The position numbers and the translations under genes were made by a program. From positions 42,980,319 to 43,044,318 of the forward strand of contig NW_023998414.1 in NCBI RefSeq assembly GCF_014805625.2: 64,000 nt of DNA, in the 5' to 3' direction. Below the pieces are notes generated by a model. That model was not told the origin of the DNA. It did no database searches and worked only from the letters and a program-made list of their open reading frames with translations. The stretch is from Glossina fuscipes. Lineage: Eukaryota > Arthropoda > Insecta > Diptera > Glossinidae. Below, piece by piece: positions 24,666-36,537 of the stretch; position 1 is the stretch's first letter, and each line of letters begins with the position of its first letter.

Positions 24666-25344
24666 TTGTGGCCTACTATCGTGTTTTTAATTGCAAAAGT
24701 CAATGTTCATTTATTTATAATTATAGAAATAAAGAAATTATCAGGCGATACACAATATTTTAGAACTAACCTGTAACTAAGAAGATGATATCGGGAGTAA
24801 AGTAATAAATATCACTACAGATTGCGAAAAATATACGAAGATTAAGTGAATGGGTAAGCATTACACGCTGAGGTGTTGTGCGACAAAATTATGAATTTAG
24901 AGATAAGTCAGAACAATACAGTTGGGAAAGGCCGGTTATTGGATACCCTACATCACTTCTCCTGTAACTGTATTTATTCATTGGTTTCGATTAAAATTTG
25001 CACATAATTTTCACGCAAAGGCATACTTTTCATCAAAGCCCGCATATTGGAGGAGTCTTTGTATGCGGTAGTATTCAAAAAACAGATCTACCTGGTCCAC
25101 ATTCGCTAAAGTTGATTTCTATCTCAAAGTTGTTGCGCAATCATTTTCGCCATGAAATATTAAAAATGATACGTTTCCACTATATAAAGTATCAGTTTTC
25201 GTAGAAACGATTATATAAGAGAGGGTTTACGAAGTTTAAAAAGTCAAAATACTATTGCAGAGGAAGTTTTGAGGAGCAATTTGCAAAATTGCAATTTGTT
25301 TTCATACATCGAATTTTCAAAATAGGACGAGTGAGATATGGAGA

Positions 25345-25650
25345 ATGATCGAAAAAGTGGACCGATCCAAATCATTTTCAACAGCGTTCGGCGGTGAGTC
25401 AAAGCACGTCAGTGCATCAAATTTCACCAAAATATCTCAAAAATTCCAACCTGTAGTTTGAACACAAATATACACAGACAAAAACTAAACGGACAGACGG
25501 ACAGACGGGTGGAGGGACAGACAGCCTTAGAAAATGATTCCGAATCGATCTGTACAATAGGAGATGGGTCTATTTTAATCCTTTCTACGTGTTACATTCG
25601 TCCGCGCAAATTTAACGTACCCTATACCGCAAGTGGTGCAGCGAGTAATT
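25345..25650 (-). mobile_element. Family-2 dispersed GTCY repeat, inverted copy
   Basis: The reverse complement of the 24.4-kb family: AAAAAGTGGACCGATCC at its left edge, a GACR run at 25,491-25,524, AATGATTCCGAATCGATC, and CCCTATACCGCAAGTGG at its right edge. Confidence 0.75.
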
Positions 25651-26919
25651 GAGTTATAGCAAACGAAAAACGTTGTTTACTCAATAATCTAATAAATAAA
25701 AATGAATATAGACACCTTGCTAGTGTTTTATTTAAAGAAAAAAAAAAACAAAATTAAAGAAGATTATGGTCGCTTTAGGGCGTGTTTTATAAAGCTTACC
25801 ATCTCACACGAATGCATACAATTGTAAATTTGATTAATTGTAAATTGTATTTTATTTATTGTTGTTGTACGCGTGCCAATTAGTTGATCGTGACTTGCTT
25901 TATAATAGCCTTTTAAAAAAACCGTAGAAAGTATTTGCACGAGCTGTTAGTTCTATATCTCTCTAGATTCTTTTAAATACAATTCGATTTTTCCTGTAGT
26001 GAGCATATATAAAGAGGGATCGTCTTCTTCATCGTAAACTAACAGTTTTCGTCTACTGTGCGAGTTTCTTAAGCGCATATGAGAAGTTAATCTGTGATTA
26101 TCAACTAAGAATGTATTGATGAAGTGGAAGCCCTGTGTGCTACGTTCTGGACTTGTGAGCTTTGAAAAAACAGTGCACAGATAGATAGACGGACGGACGA
26201 AGAATGATAAATGGACTCAGAGTCATACGCTCAATAAGAGTATATTTTCGATATATCCCTCCTGGATTATTGGTTTTTACGATTTCTTCGGTTTTTTCGC
26301 TAATTTTGAAACAAACAATGTCGTAGTGACATCGTTGTAGCCGCTTTAGCTCAGATATATGTTCACCGATGCGTTATATGCCATATGTAACGTGCACACA
26401 ATATTCTCTTTAAACTTCAATTTTGGAATCTCAATAACAATAGCAGATAGACGCACATTGCTTAGTCGCATTAAAAATTCGAATTGACACAGTATACAGT
26501 AAGCTACACATAACCTTTGAAGAGTGTTTGACTTTGGGTTACACATCTGTACGAGAGAATTGTATAAAAATTATTTATATTGAATAAAACCTATGTTGAG
26601 TGCAGGCACATTCACCCGTAGCCAAAATCCGCTGTCTAAAGACTACAATAGCATTGTTTAGCTCGTGGTAAAAATTTGCATAAAGTATTTGTCATACCTA
26701 TTGTTTGCAATTTTGAGACATGTACTTTCCTACACTTACAAATTAAGAGAAGGAGGCCCACGGAAGTGTCCGTTTAAACACATTATACTGAATCTAATGA
26801 ACATCGAAAGATGATGGGTATGTTCGTTTTGACAAAACGTTTGACACATCCAGAAAGAAGTTTCAGAGACCCCACAAACTACATGCATAGTCTTGACTAG
26901 CATTAAATTCTAAATCGAT
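25651..26919. other. Non-coding DNA with a GACR tract
   Basis: It contains a short GATA/GACG run (26,181-26,201), part of another decayed GTCY-type repeat, and a TATA-like CATATATAAAGAGG at about 26,006. No coding sequence follows the latter within 200 bp. The rest is unassigned. Confidence 0.5.
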
Positions 26920-27605
26920 TTAAGCATGTCCATGTGTGTAATGCCCAGTAAATATGAATTTGTCAGCTTCAAATTTGACAGGAACATTAAAAGTTCTTGC
27001 ATGTAGATTTGTACTGAAAACGGGCCAACATGTTCGAAGTATACGCCTGCTGCACCAAGTAACGTGGGAACACATTTGCTTTCTAAGTCAAAAACAAAAA
27101 AACTTCGTTTGCTCATTCCTCACAAACTGCGGTAGATAAACTTATAAAAGAGTTTGAACGTAGTTGTACGAAAGTGAAGAAAACCAGCCACGCCTCCCCA
27201 ATATTATAATGTATAAATATTTTATTTTTTTTGCAAAATTCAGAAACAAACTTCGAAAACCCCCTAAAGTATAGACATGTGTTCTTGGCCAGTATTAAAT
27301 TCGGAACTGTCACCTAAGCATGTCCGCCCCCCCCCCCCCCAACTGTGATACATATCCTCCCGTTCCCAAAAAAGAAGCTATCGCTTTCAAATTTACAAGA
27401 GAATGCGAACATAGTCTAAAACTGGTGAAAGAACACACCTACAATGTAATATAAACTGAGAACACCTTTGCCTTCCATGTTTTTCCTCATTACTTGTAAA
27501 CTAAATAAAGAAAAATCAGCTACGCCTACTCAATATTATAGAGTATGGAAATTTCCCCTTGTCCTTATTTTCTTGTCTTCTTTAGGATAATCGGGGAGGG
27601 TATAA
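26920..27605 (+). mobile_element. Family-1 dispersed repeat, decayed, with internal duplication
   Basis: Two copies of the internal unit are present. Core one is at about 26,948-27,060 (TTCAAATTTGACAGGAAC) and core two at about 27,368-27,440. Each is preceded by a CAGTATTAAATTC-like block and CATGTCC. The right end near 27,590-27,605 (CGGGGAGGGTATA) is a mutated form of CGGTGATGGGTATA, and is followed by ATAATTTTCTTACTTGTT as at 40.44 kb. A 14-C homopolymer (27,327-27,340) sits where the GTCY run belongs. Confidence 0.6.
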
Positions 27606-28998
27606 AATCTTCGGTCACAGCTGAGTATAATTTTCTTACTTGTTTTTCATTAAGCCAAAAAGATTGTTTTGATCGCGTTTATCACTCTAAGGCCAAAATA
27701 TCAAAAATAAAACGAAATAAAATTAAAATGAAATAAAACAAAACAAAATAATATACAAATAATACAAAATGAAATAAAATATTATGGAATTATTATGAAC
27801 TTATTATGTTAATAATAATAATATAAAATAAGATACAGTAAACTAAAACATAATAAAATGAAGTTAAATTAAACAAAAAAAAAAAAAAATGAAATCAAAA
27901 CAAACTGAACAAAATAAGTAAACAGTGTATAATGGTACATGACCCACCGTTAAGTAACCTATACCACCTTACCGTTATTCATATAACAAACATTCATAAG
28001 AAGACCTTATGTGGGGTGAATCGATCGGCACCATTTCTAGAGGCCCTCTCCCTTAGGTCAAAATTATGACCCCTGGATTGAGCACAGGGCAGAGGGACAG
28101 ACAAGGCGTTTCGGTATAATAAAAGGCGGGTTCATATCACGTCCTTCTGACTGTTACAACCACCAGTACAAAATTTTTTTGTTTTATTTTATCATATTTT
28201 ATTTCAATTTTTGTTTCAATTTATTTTAGTTTACTGCGTTATACGGTACACAGCTTGTGGTACAGATTTTATTAAGTTTGTACGGACGTACGCGACGCTC
28301 AGAATGGTTTGAGATAGACCCACCTTCTATTATACCGATCGACTTAGAATCATTCCCTAAATCAAACTAAATTTGTCCCACCGTCCGTCCGTCCGTTCGT
28401 CCCTCTGTTTGTCCATGTGAATCAACCTACCGGGCATAGTACTTTTTTAATAACTTTGAATATTTCATGGTAAAACTTACTTCATAATAGTAAATTGACA
28501 AAGAAATCAACCTTACCGAATTTGGACAACATAGGTCTATTTTTTGGGCATCATCGTATGTAAGCATTTTCATTAAATGTGAACTCTTATAGACCAAAAA
28601 TACCTATTTGTTAATGGTTTATAATGAAAATGGGTTCATGGTAATAATTTAGTAAAAAAAATTAAGAGGACCAAACTTGAACCATGTGGGCCTATTTCTT
28701 GAATACAGTAAGCTCTTTAGAAAATTTTTAATATTTTTTGATGACAATTGGTTAACAGTAGCGATCGAAGTATAATGAATGGAATCCATTCGTTTTCAGT
28801 CCTTTGTCTGATCCTGTGGCTGTTTTGTTTCTTCTGATAATTTGAAATTCTAATCTCTAAATTGCTCAATCGAATGAAGGATTTTTCCTCTTTGGAAATT
28901 TTCAAAAGCATAATTCACAGGGTTATAATGAATTTTTTCCCGTTTTTCCGCTTTGTCCTGCTGTGAGAAATAAATTCGTCTCTTTTACAATTTTTCAG
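27606..28998. other. Non-coding DNA with A-rich and GTCY repeats
   Basis: A run of AAAATAAA-type low-complexity sequence (27,700-27,910) is followed by two decayed family-2 pieces (around 27,980-28,110 and 28,240-28,450). The last 60 bases lead into the acceptor TTTTTCAG at 28,991-28,998 of the secreted-protein gene. Confidence 0.55.
28240..28450 (+). mobile_element. Family-2 dispersed GTCY repeat
   Basis: GCTTGTGGTACAG, TTATTAAGTTTGTACGGACG, CCGATCGACTTAGAATCATT and a long GTCY run (28,374-28,414) appear in the same order and spacing as the 24.4-kb copy. Confidence 0.65.
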
Positions 28999-29003
28999 AT
29001 ACA

Positions 29004-32000
29004 ATGCATCATCAAGTGAAACTGATGCGAACCTTGCTCGTGCTAACATTCGGTATAAGTTTAAGGATTTCACTTTGTCATCCTACAGTGAATGCCGTTC
29101 ATAATCTTGAAGGGAATGTGTTGCCAAATGTTGGAAAAGCATTTTTAAAAACACCAGCCTTAGAGGAAACAATCGACGAAGTACAAAGAATATTGCATCA
29201 AGACCTCACGTTACCACGGCTTACTAGGTAAGGCTTTGGTTTTCATATATTCCGCTTTATATCATATGTTGATTAATATTTAGAGGAGAAATCGAGGAGT
29301 TATACGAGAAAGTCACACGGGAGGAGTTGGAGAAGAGTTTAAAGGCTGGAGATACTAAGCGGGCCGAAAGTATGAGAGCGCTTATGTTAGTGTTGCCGTA
29401 CAATACCGATAATAACACTGAAGAGAATTTACAGGTTAGTACTTCTTCATTGCTTTTATTAATTAAAACTATGTTTGTATATATATTTAATTGCCATTTC
29501 TTACGCAAGGAATTGTTTACTCGACCCCCCGTAACAAAGGTAGTAGAGTCGAACACATCTCACAGACCCATACAGTTTATAACACCATCACCTAATAGCG
29601 AAATGAAAAGCGATAGCGCCGATATTGGTATTTTACAACCAACCACATATAAGCCATCGTTTTCTTTAAAAATGTTGCCTCCTGCTCCTAGCGCCACAAC
29701 GTATCACCCGTACACACCACCCTCGGTATTATATCGTCATAAGATTGCTTTAACAGACGGCGACGTGAAGCCTTTCAAACCTATAAACACAGACATAACA
29801 TCCGTGCAACATGAAAATACGGAAACATTTCAAAACTCAAAGACAATTCAGCGTTTTAGCAGTCACTACAACGCACAGAATGCTGATTTCCTTAAATTTA
29901 ACTCGCCAAAACGCAATCAACCTCAACTCCCAACATTGACCATAAAGCCAGTAGCTGATATCTTAGGTGATTTGGGAATTTTTAGTGAAACTCGCTTGGG
30001 TTCAGATGAATACTATAGCGCGGAGAGTGCTCCTAAACCAATTTATAGTACATATCTGCCAGAAATGGCAAATGGAGCTAATTTAAAAGATGCTGGGTCT
30101 CAGAGCCTGGCTGCTAAAATAACGCCCGAAGCTTACGCAATGTTTAAACCTCTAAACATAGGGGAAGAGATACGTGTCAAACCAGAAGTGGAAGACTATT
30201 TAACGCGTTTTGGTATCGTACGCGCACGAAAGCGTAAGGAAATCGACAAATTAAATACTAGAGTCAACGGTACGAATAGCGAAGAACCGTTCAGCGAAGA
30301 AAGTGAGATTGCTACCCGCAAGGTACCATCCGCTCATGTTAAAGGTAGAAAGGATGTTAAGCTACCTGGAAATTTACAATTAGAAAAATTGCTAGAAAAT
30401 CTCAAAGAGCTAGAACGGTTGCGTATTAAACCTAAAGTAACGCTTAATGTTGAATCAACAACTACGGCCACAAGGATAGCGACGGAAAGTACAACTGATC
30501 CCACCACTTTAGTTACAAATGAGAAGCCCAAGTTGATTGAAGCTAAGAAGCCACGACGTCGTATTGATCCAAACATTGATATTAATTTCGGATCTACTAG
30601 TAACCATCAAGGCGACGAAACGAATAACTCCGATCAATTGTCTAAACTACTAGAAAACCTTCAAGAGCTGCAAAGATTGCAAATTAAACCACAAAATGTT
30701 TTACGCAATATGGGGCCACTCAATAAGACTCTTCGCACATCTGCAACAAGGCCAACAGTTGCAGTCACCTCTGCCCCAACCAAACAAACCATAATTGATC
30801 GTTTCAATGAACCTGTATTATCCCCAGAACAGCAACTATTATTAGCACAACAACAATCCAGAAAGTCAGCGTCACAACCTGATTTGCAGCAGCTACAACG
30901 ACTTCTACTGCAAATACAAAATCAAGAAAAAGCAGAACGTCGGACATCAACGACGTCAACATCATCAACCACTACTACCACTACGACTACAACAACAAAG
31001 AAACCGCCGATAACGCATTCATCGCCATTGATACCTAACGATGTGGGGCAGTTAAGAAAACTGCTAAGTAATGATCATGAATTGGAAAGATTGTTTGAGC
31101 AAGCTAAAATCAGAGAGAGAGAGAGGCAACAACTGCAACAGAATTTTAAAAAAATCAATACTATAGTCACAACAACTACAAAAAAGCCAAAGAGCCTTTC
31201 TGCGAAAGATTTGGCTGACCTACAGCGATACATTGCTGAATTCGAGCGACCCAGTAATAAAGTCAATACTATTACAACAGTGAAACCAACAGATTTTCAA
31301 ACGGAGACCACCACACCCCGGGCAACTACAACGACTTCCATTAGTACAATTACTGCCACTCAAATGCCACTCAGAATTTCCATTCATTCAACCGAAGTGC
31401 CGCAATGGCCAGCAAGAAAAGAAACAATCGATGAAAAGCAATTTGAAACATTAATCAATCGTATACAGCAGGTTGAGCAACGTCTAAATAATCAAAAATT
31501 AAAACTTCAAAAACCATTACCTACTGACACGCCTTTGCCTCAACTCTTAGGCTTCACCACACGAAATGTTAAGGATTCTGTCGAAACGGCGGCAGAGTTA
31601 AATTTGCCGGTGAATGATTTTGCAAATTTGCGAACGCTGTACAAGCAAGTTCAAGAAGCTGGCAATAGAGCTTATTCCTCCGACGTAGAAATTTCAACAG
31701 CAGCCACGTCAGCTAAGATCCTCCAGCACGAATCGACAACTAGTAAAAGTCAAAGCTTCGCTCAAAGAATTATTGATATAACCAACGATACCGGCACAGG
31801 CAGCAATCTTTCCGAAGCGGATCCAAGAGAATTTGTACAATTACAAAAGCTTTTGAGTAAAATACAAGAATTGGAACGTGTGCGGATTAATATACCTACA
31901 ATAAATCCCATCTCGCGGTCTAAAATCCAACGAGAAGTTACCACTGCTCAAAGTTTCGCTGCGGCGGCTTCACGACGTAATGAAAATGTTCAAAAACCGA

Positions 32001-33427
32001 ACGGGGTGCACCTCGTTTATCCAATAAAGGAAATAATACATGAAAAGTCTGAAAATGTTCAAACGACGAAAGCTAAGCAGACGGATTCCATAACTCCTTC
32101 TCTATCCTCTCAAGAGAATAAGGTAGAACTTAGAGAGAATATGGAAGAAAACGAAAGAGAGACAGATGAAATACCGTTAGTACACGAAACGGCCGCCAAA
32201 GAACCGTCAGAACTTATTGCTACTAAGAAGCAAGTCTTGAAAAGTACAAAAGAAGAAATGGATTCAGTAAGAGAGGTAGAGGGAGCAGAAGCGAAGAAAC
32301 CTTTGAACGACGTACGCATCAACATACAAACGGAAGAATTAAAAAATCTATACTTGGAGGTGCCTAAAGACCTGACTGGGAAATTGAAATCAAAACTCGA
32401 TGATAACAGTATCAAAACCGCAGAATTAGATTTTCAACCAGTTGAAGGTGTTATTAACCCAAACAAGTTAGATGACAAGAATGAGGAGCCAATAATGGCT
32501 ACCCCTAGAACGGGGCCCGATAGCGAAGATCCAACTGGAAAGACCGCGGTATTTTCCTTAACGACTATTAAATCGTTAACACGAAGGCCAACTAAATCCA
32601 CTACAGAAAGTTCAGTTCAACTACCAGTGTTTAGCGCCACTAAAATTATCGAAGATGCTATTATAAGGGCAGTCAATAAGATCGGAGTTTCAACGGAATT
32701 ACCACACAGCTTCATCGATAATATTAAGCGAAAAGATAACGATATTGATGACTTAATAATGTTCGGGAAAAACGAAAATGAGGACGTCGGAATGGATGAC
32801 CTAGTTGTTGAATCGAGTGAAATTAACAGTCGTATGACTTTACCTGAATTTAATCCTAACGATACCGTTAATCAGGACGAAAATAAGAAATCAGATAGTT
32901 TCACTGACTTGACAGAAAATGTACCCGAATTGAAAAGATTAATTAAAAATCTTAAGGAATTACAAAAACTAAATATAAGTACAAAAGAGAATTCGCAACA
33001 TACTCATAAAAACACACCTGCATTTACCCAGTCCGATTACCAATATTTCGAAAATCTTAAGGAAATGCAGCCTTCATTGAAATATGAGAACAAAGTGACT
33101 GCAAAGAGCCGCCGCCAAAGTCCAACTACTTCTACTGAATCAAGTAAATCAAATGGTAGTAATCCGATAAGGATTGCGTTAACCACAAATACGCAGTCAG
33201 TCGAAACTGAAAGGCCACGTAATGATTCCTTAGCCGTTTTGGAGGAATCGTTTGGCCCTAATCCCATTGCCGAAGAGCCGCCCCCGCCTAGAAAAAAGAA
33301 CGGATTCTACTTTCTGGCAGATTGGAACTCGTTCCTAGAAGTCGGAGATGGTGACGATCAAGTCGTGGTTCGTCTTAGCCCGAAAATCGGCGATCCTCGA
33401 TTATTTTTACCTGTTAAAATTCCCTGA
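29004..33427 (+). CDS. Large secreted Thr/Ser-rich protein with leucine-rich helical repeats, 4 exons (coding)
   Basis: Coding exons 29004-29227, 29284-29434 and 29510-33427 give 1430 residues; a non-coding leader exon must lie upstream, because an acceptor ends 5 nt before the ATG. I do not recognise the family. The N-terminus is a signal peptide (hydrophobic stretch MRTLLVLTFGISL, from Met8 if that is used). Conserved-looking acidic helices follow (residues about 45-115). The bulk is low-complexity: Thr-rich mucin-like blocks with poly-Thr (about 30,960-31,010) and TTKKP motifs. It carries about nine copies of a helical motif of the form LxxLLxxLxELxRLxIxP. The C-terminus (WNSFLEVGDGDDQVVVRLSP to PVKIP) is compact, ordered and Cys-free. 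Likely an extracellular or cuticle/matrix-associated, O-glycosylated protein; that is inference. Poly(A) hexamers lie at 33,628 and 33,633. Confidence 0.85.
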
Positions 33428-33627
33428 GAATTTCATTTTTCAACGCATTATTTAATGTATTGCATTTGTGTATATAAATTGAACACTAAAATAAGTTTTA
33501 GGTTAGGCTAGTAGCAAACGAAAGTATGTCCTAATTAGTGAATATTGTTATAATTATATATTATTGTATGTGGTGGTAAGGCCAAAAATGGCAAGGACAA
33601 AAATCTAACGGAATTATAATAGTTATT

Positions 33628-33638
33628 AATAAAATAAA
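33628..33638 (+). terminator. Overlapping AATAAA poly(A) signals of the secreted-protein gene
   Basis: Two AATAAA hexamers overlap by one base (AATAAAATAAA), 200 bp past the stop codon at 33,425-33,427. Confidence 0.55.
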
Positions 33639-34384
33639 AGAGATAAAGCCTTTTCTAATTAGTCATAAGGGTAGTTACGGCTGCAGGATTTCAATGCTCT
33701 TCATTATGGTAGTTACTAAAGAAATACAAAATATAATTTTATAAGATAAGATGTATACGCGTGAACGCGGATAATAATAAAATATCATTTCTAAGAAGAG
33801 AAATATATAAGAATGCGAGTTTATATTGGTACTTCTCTATGGGTCCGAATTTGACGCCTATAGAACGCATTCGGTAATTCAAGTTTTTAATCTTTGAATT
33901 GTTGAGCAATTAATTGCACGCATAACGCATATGTCGGACGATATTAGGTGAAATAATCATTTTTGACATTTCCAAAAAGTCAACGGTGTTTAATATGAAG
34001 CTTATTCACAGTAACAGTGTCTTAAGTTTATTCGCAGTCTCTTCGAGATACTCACGGTAGAAGTCCTCTTATGCATGACTTCTACTATATTCGGACTCAG
34101 GCTTTAAGTTTATTCGATGAAATGTATTAAATGGCTTCTAAATCGATGTTTCAAGCTTTTCATGCAATTATCCAACTAAATGTAAAATGCAAAGAAACAA
34201 TGTCCAGGAAATATGTTGGTTGCTAACTGCATCATTCGAAATGTCATTAATGATAATCGATTCTGTGACTAATTTGAAATATCGATAGTACTATCATACA
34301 GCGGATTTTGTTGAGAAAATTTTTAGAATTGCAATTTCTCTCCATATTGCGATTTCTTGGAAGAGGCGTTCTATGGGGAGTGGT
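33639..34384. other. Intergenic, no recognised element
   Basis: AT-rich sequence without coding signal or a recognised repeat. Confidence 0.55.
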
Positions 34385-34655
34385 GGGAAAAGTCTACCGA
34401 TCCCAACCATTTTCAATAGCGTTCGTCGTTGGGTCAAAGCATGCCAGTGCATCAAATTTCATCAAAATATCTTAAAATTTGCGACCTTTAGATTGAACAC
34501 AATATTCGTGGACGGACAACACACGGAGAGACCGACAAACAGACAAGCTTAAATCATAAAATGAATATGAATCGATCGGCATAATAAAATGTGGATGCAT
34601 CTTAAGTGCTTCTTAATATTCCGTGTAATGCAAGTGGTGTAGGATATAACTACAA
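34385..34655 (-). mobile_element. Family-2 dispersed GTCY repeat, inverted copy
   Basis: Closely parallels 25,345-25,650: ACCGATCCCAACCATTTTCA, CAAAGCATGCCAGTGCATCA, the GACR run near 34,509-34,548, GAATCGATCGGCATAATA and TGCAAGTGGTG in the same order. The order and near-identity show that the two copies derive from one element. Confidence 0.75.
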
Positions 34656-34897
34656 AATAAACAATAATACTTCTCAAGAAAAGATTTTGTACATTTTTAT
34701 AATCTTTTGAAGATTCAAAATCTTTGCAATATGCTATAATCGCACTGGCTACAAGAATTAATTGCCTTATATTTATCACCTAACTTATGTATAATAGTTT
34801 GGCGCATAATTATCAAGCGTTCTTGAACGCACGCTTTATTATGGAAAAGGAAACATAAAAATCTAACGGTAACATTTTCAAATAGTTAATCCGGAGT

Positions 34898-35204
34898 CTA
34901 GTCACCATCTACTTCAATAACTTTCCAAAGCTTTTTGAGACAACGAACGATGGTTGAATGGTCCATATTGACGTTGTCCGCCAGCAAGCTTTCGTCCTTT
35001 TCGACAGCTGTCAAAAGTGACTGGTCTTCGAAAGCCGGTGATCTACCTCTTCTTGGCTTATCTTCCAAGCTAGTGTAGCCGGATTTAAACGGTGCCCTGA
35101 CTGAAAAGTTCGTTCAGATCGCGAAAAGTTTGCGCTGCTTTCCATCCTCTCTCAAAGTGATAAAGCTTAATATGACGAATACCAGTATGATTAACGACAC
35201 GCAT
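34898..35204 (-). pseudogene. Mariner transposase relict, N-terminal half
   Basis: On the minus strand, the first ATG (35,204) is followed by residues matching the mariner N-terminal helix-turn-helix region: HIKLYHFERGWKAAQTFRDL, then after a frameshift SLEDKPRRGRSPAF, and then the second DNA-binding motif NMDHSTIVRCLKKLWKV. A TAG follows at 34,900-34,898. The pattern is that of the irritans-like mariners (SLED-P-GR linker, DHSTIVRxLK). The catalytic DDD domain is absent, so it is a truncated, frameshifted, dead copy. Confidence 0.8.
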
Positions 35205-36519
35205 TTTTATAACGTAAAAATAGAAAGATATTTTCATTCAATTTATAAAATGTTGCACATTTTTATTAAAATATAGCACGTCAAAGAAACACCTGATAAT
35301 GATGCACCAACCTATTATATACATAGACTTTGTTCACTGCTATTACTTATAGTAGAAAAGTTTAAAACTTGCTTCACTACACTTCTGCGATTGTCATAGG
35401 CTTCCCGCGATCATTCGTCTAAGTTATCCAAACTATAATCGGATTTATAGCCAGCAGTTGAAATTACTTGTAGCATGCGAAAGACCCAAAATCGCTTTAA
35501 ATCTGCGTAAATCTTCAGAAGAGAGTTTTCAGCGTAGCCACGGAATTGATGCGAACAATTGGCAATTGACACTGATTCAATGGAGCCAAGGATATTTAAT
35601 GTGAAGATAAGCGTATCTTAAATAACTTTTGTAATGTTAAAATTTTCGAGAAGTTTTACTCGAATGACATTAAAAGGTGCCCTTTGCAGTCAAAACAATG
35701 ATATAGAAATTCAGGTCCCTTCCGATTAATTTCCGGAAAAACATACGAAAAGCTGTTTTGCATATCTCAACAGAATGAAATGATTCCATACGTTGCATAA
35801 CTAAGAGTATTTAAGCCAGGGATACAATAATAAAAACTTCTATGTAAAGAGAGAGGAATATCACCTATATCAGTGAAAAGACGATTCCGGATGTGGACTT
35901 GTATAAGACATACAGGTCGCACGCAGTAAAACAATTTTGTAAGAGATTACAAAAGCAATAGCGAAGTATCTTTCGGCTTATCGACATAAGTGATAATGAT
36001 TTTAACATAACATAAGTAAGGTAACGTTTTTAAAGATACCAGACGAAGCTTATCCTCGGCGGTTGAATTGACAGACAGTAGTGAAGCTTCCTTAGCTATT
36101 TTCATATATTCCGGAATTATAAACATGAAAACAATATCCGAAATAGATTGTTCTGAGAGTTATACTTGCAATAAAATTACTTTTCTATTGTTCGACTATT
36201 GCACGGAAAATTAAAACACATCTTACGCGATTTAAATGCGACCAACAGGAAGTTTCATTGCAGGGTTGACAAGTTCAAATTATGAAAACGATGGGTTAGA
36301 TTGTATAGGATTTGTTTGGCTTAAAAATTTCATAACTATTTTACATACATTTCTGCTCATTGTAAAGAGAGAACACAACTGAAATGAAAACCCGGTCTCA
36401 TTTGTAAACAAACTTTAATATTGTGAATGGTGCATTAAATGGAGAACTCTCTTTAATTCGTTTACTTTATGTTATATAGAATGTTTAATACAGTTCTTGT
36501 CGGGAACTAAAACCTACTA

Positions 36520-36537
36520 TCTCTCTCTCTCTCTCTG
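36520..36537. repeat. (CT)n microsatellite
   Basis: Nine CT units, then GTGTGT. A GA-rich counterpart lies at about 36,680-36,715, giving an inverted arrangement. Confidence 0.85.

Noticed and set aside
26000..26110. CATATATAAAGAGG, considered as a TATA promoter
   Set aside because: No coding exon or donor follows; it lies in decayed repeat sequence.
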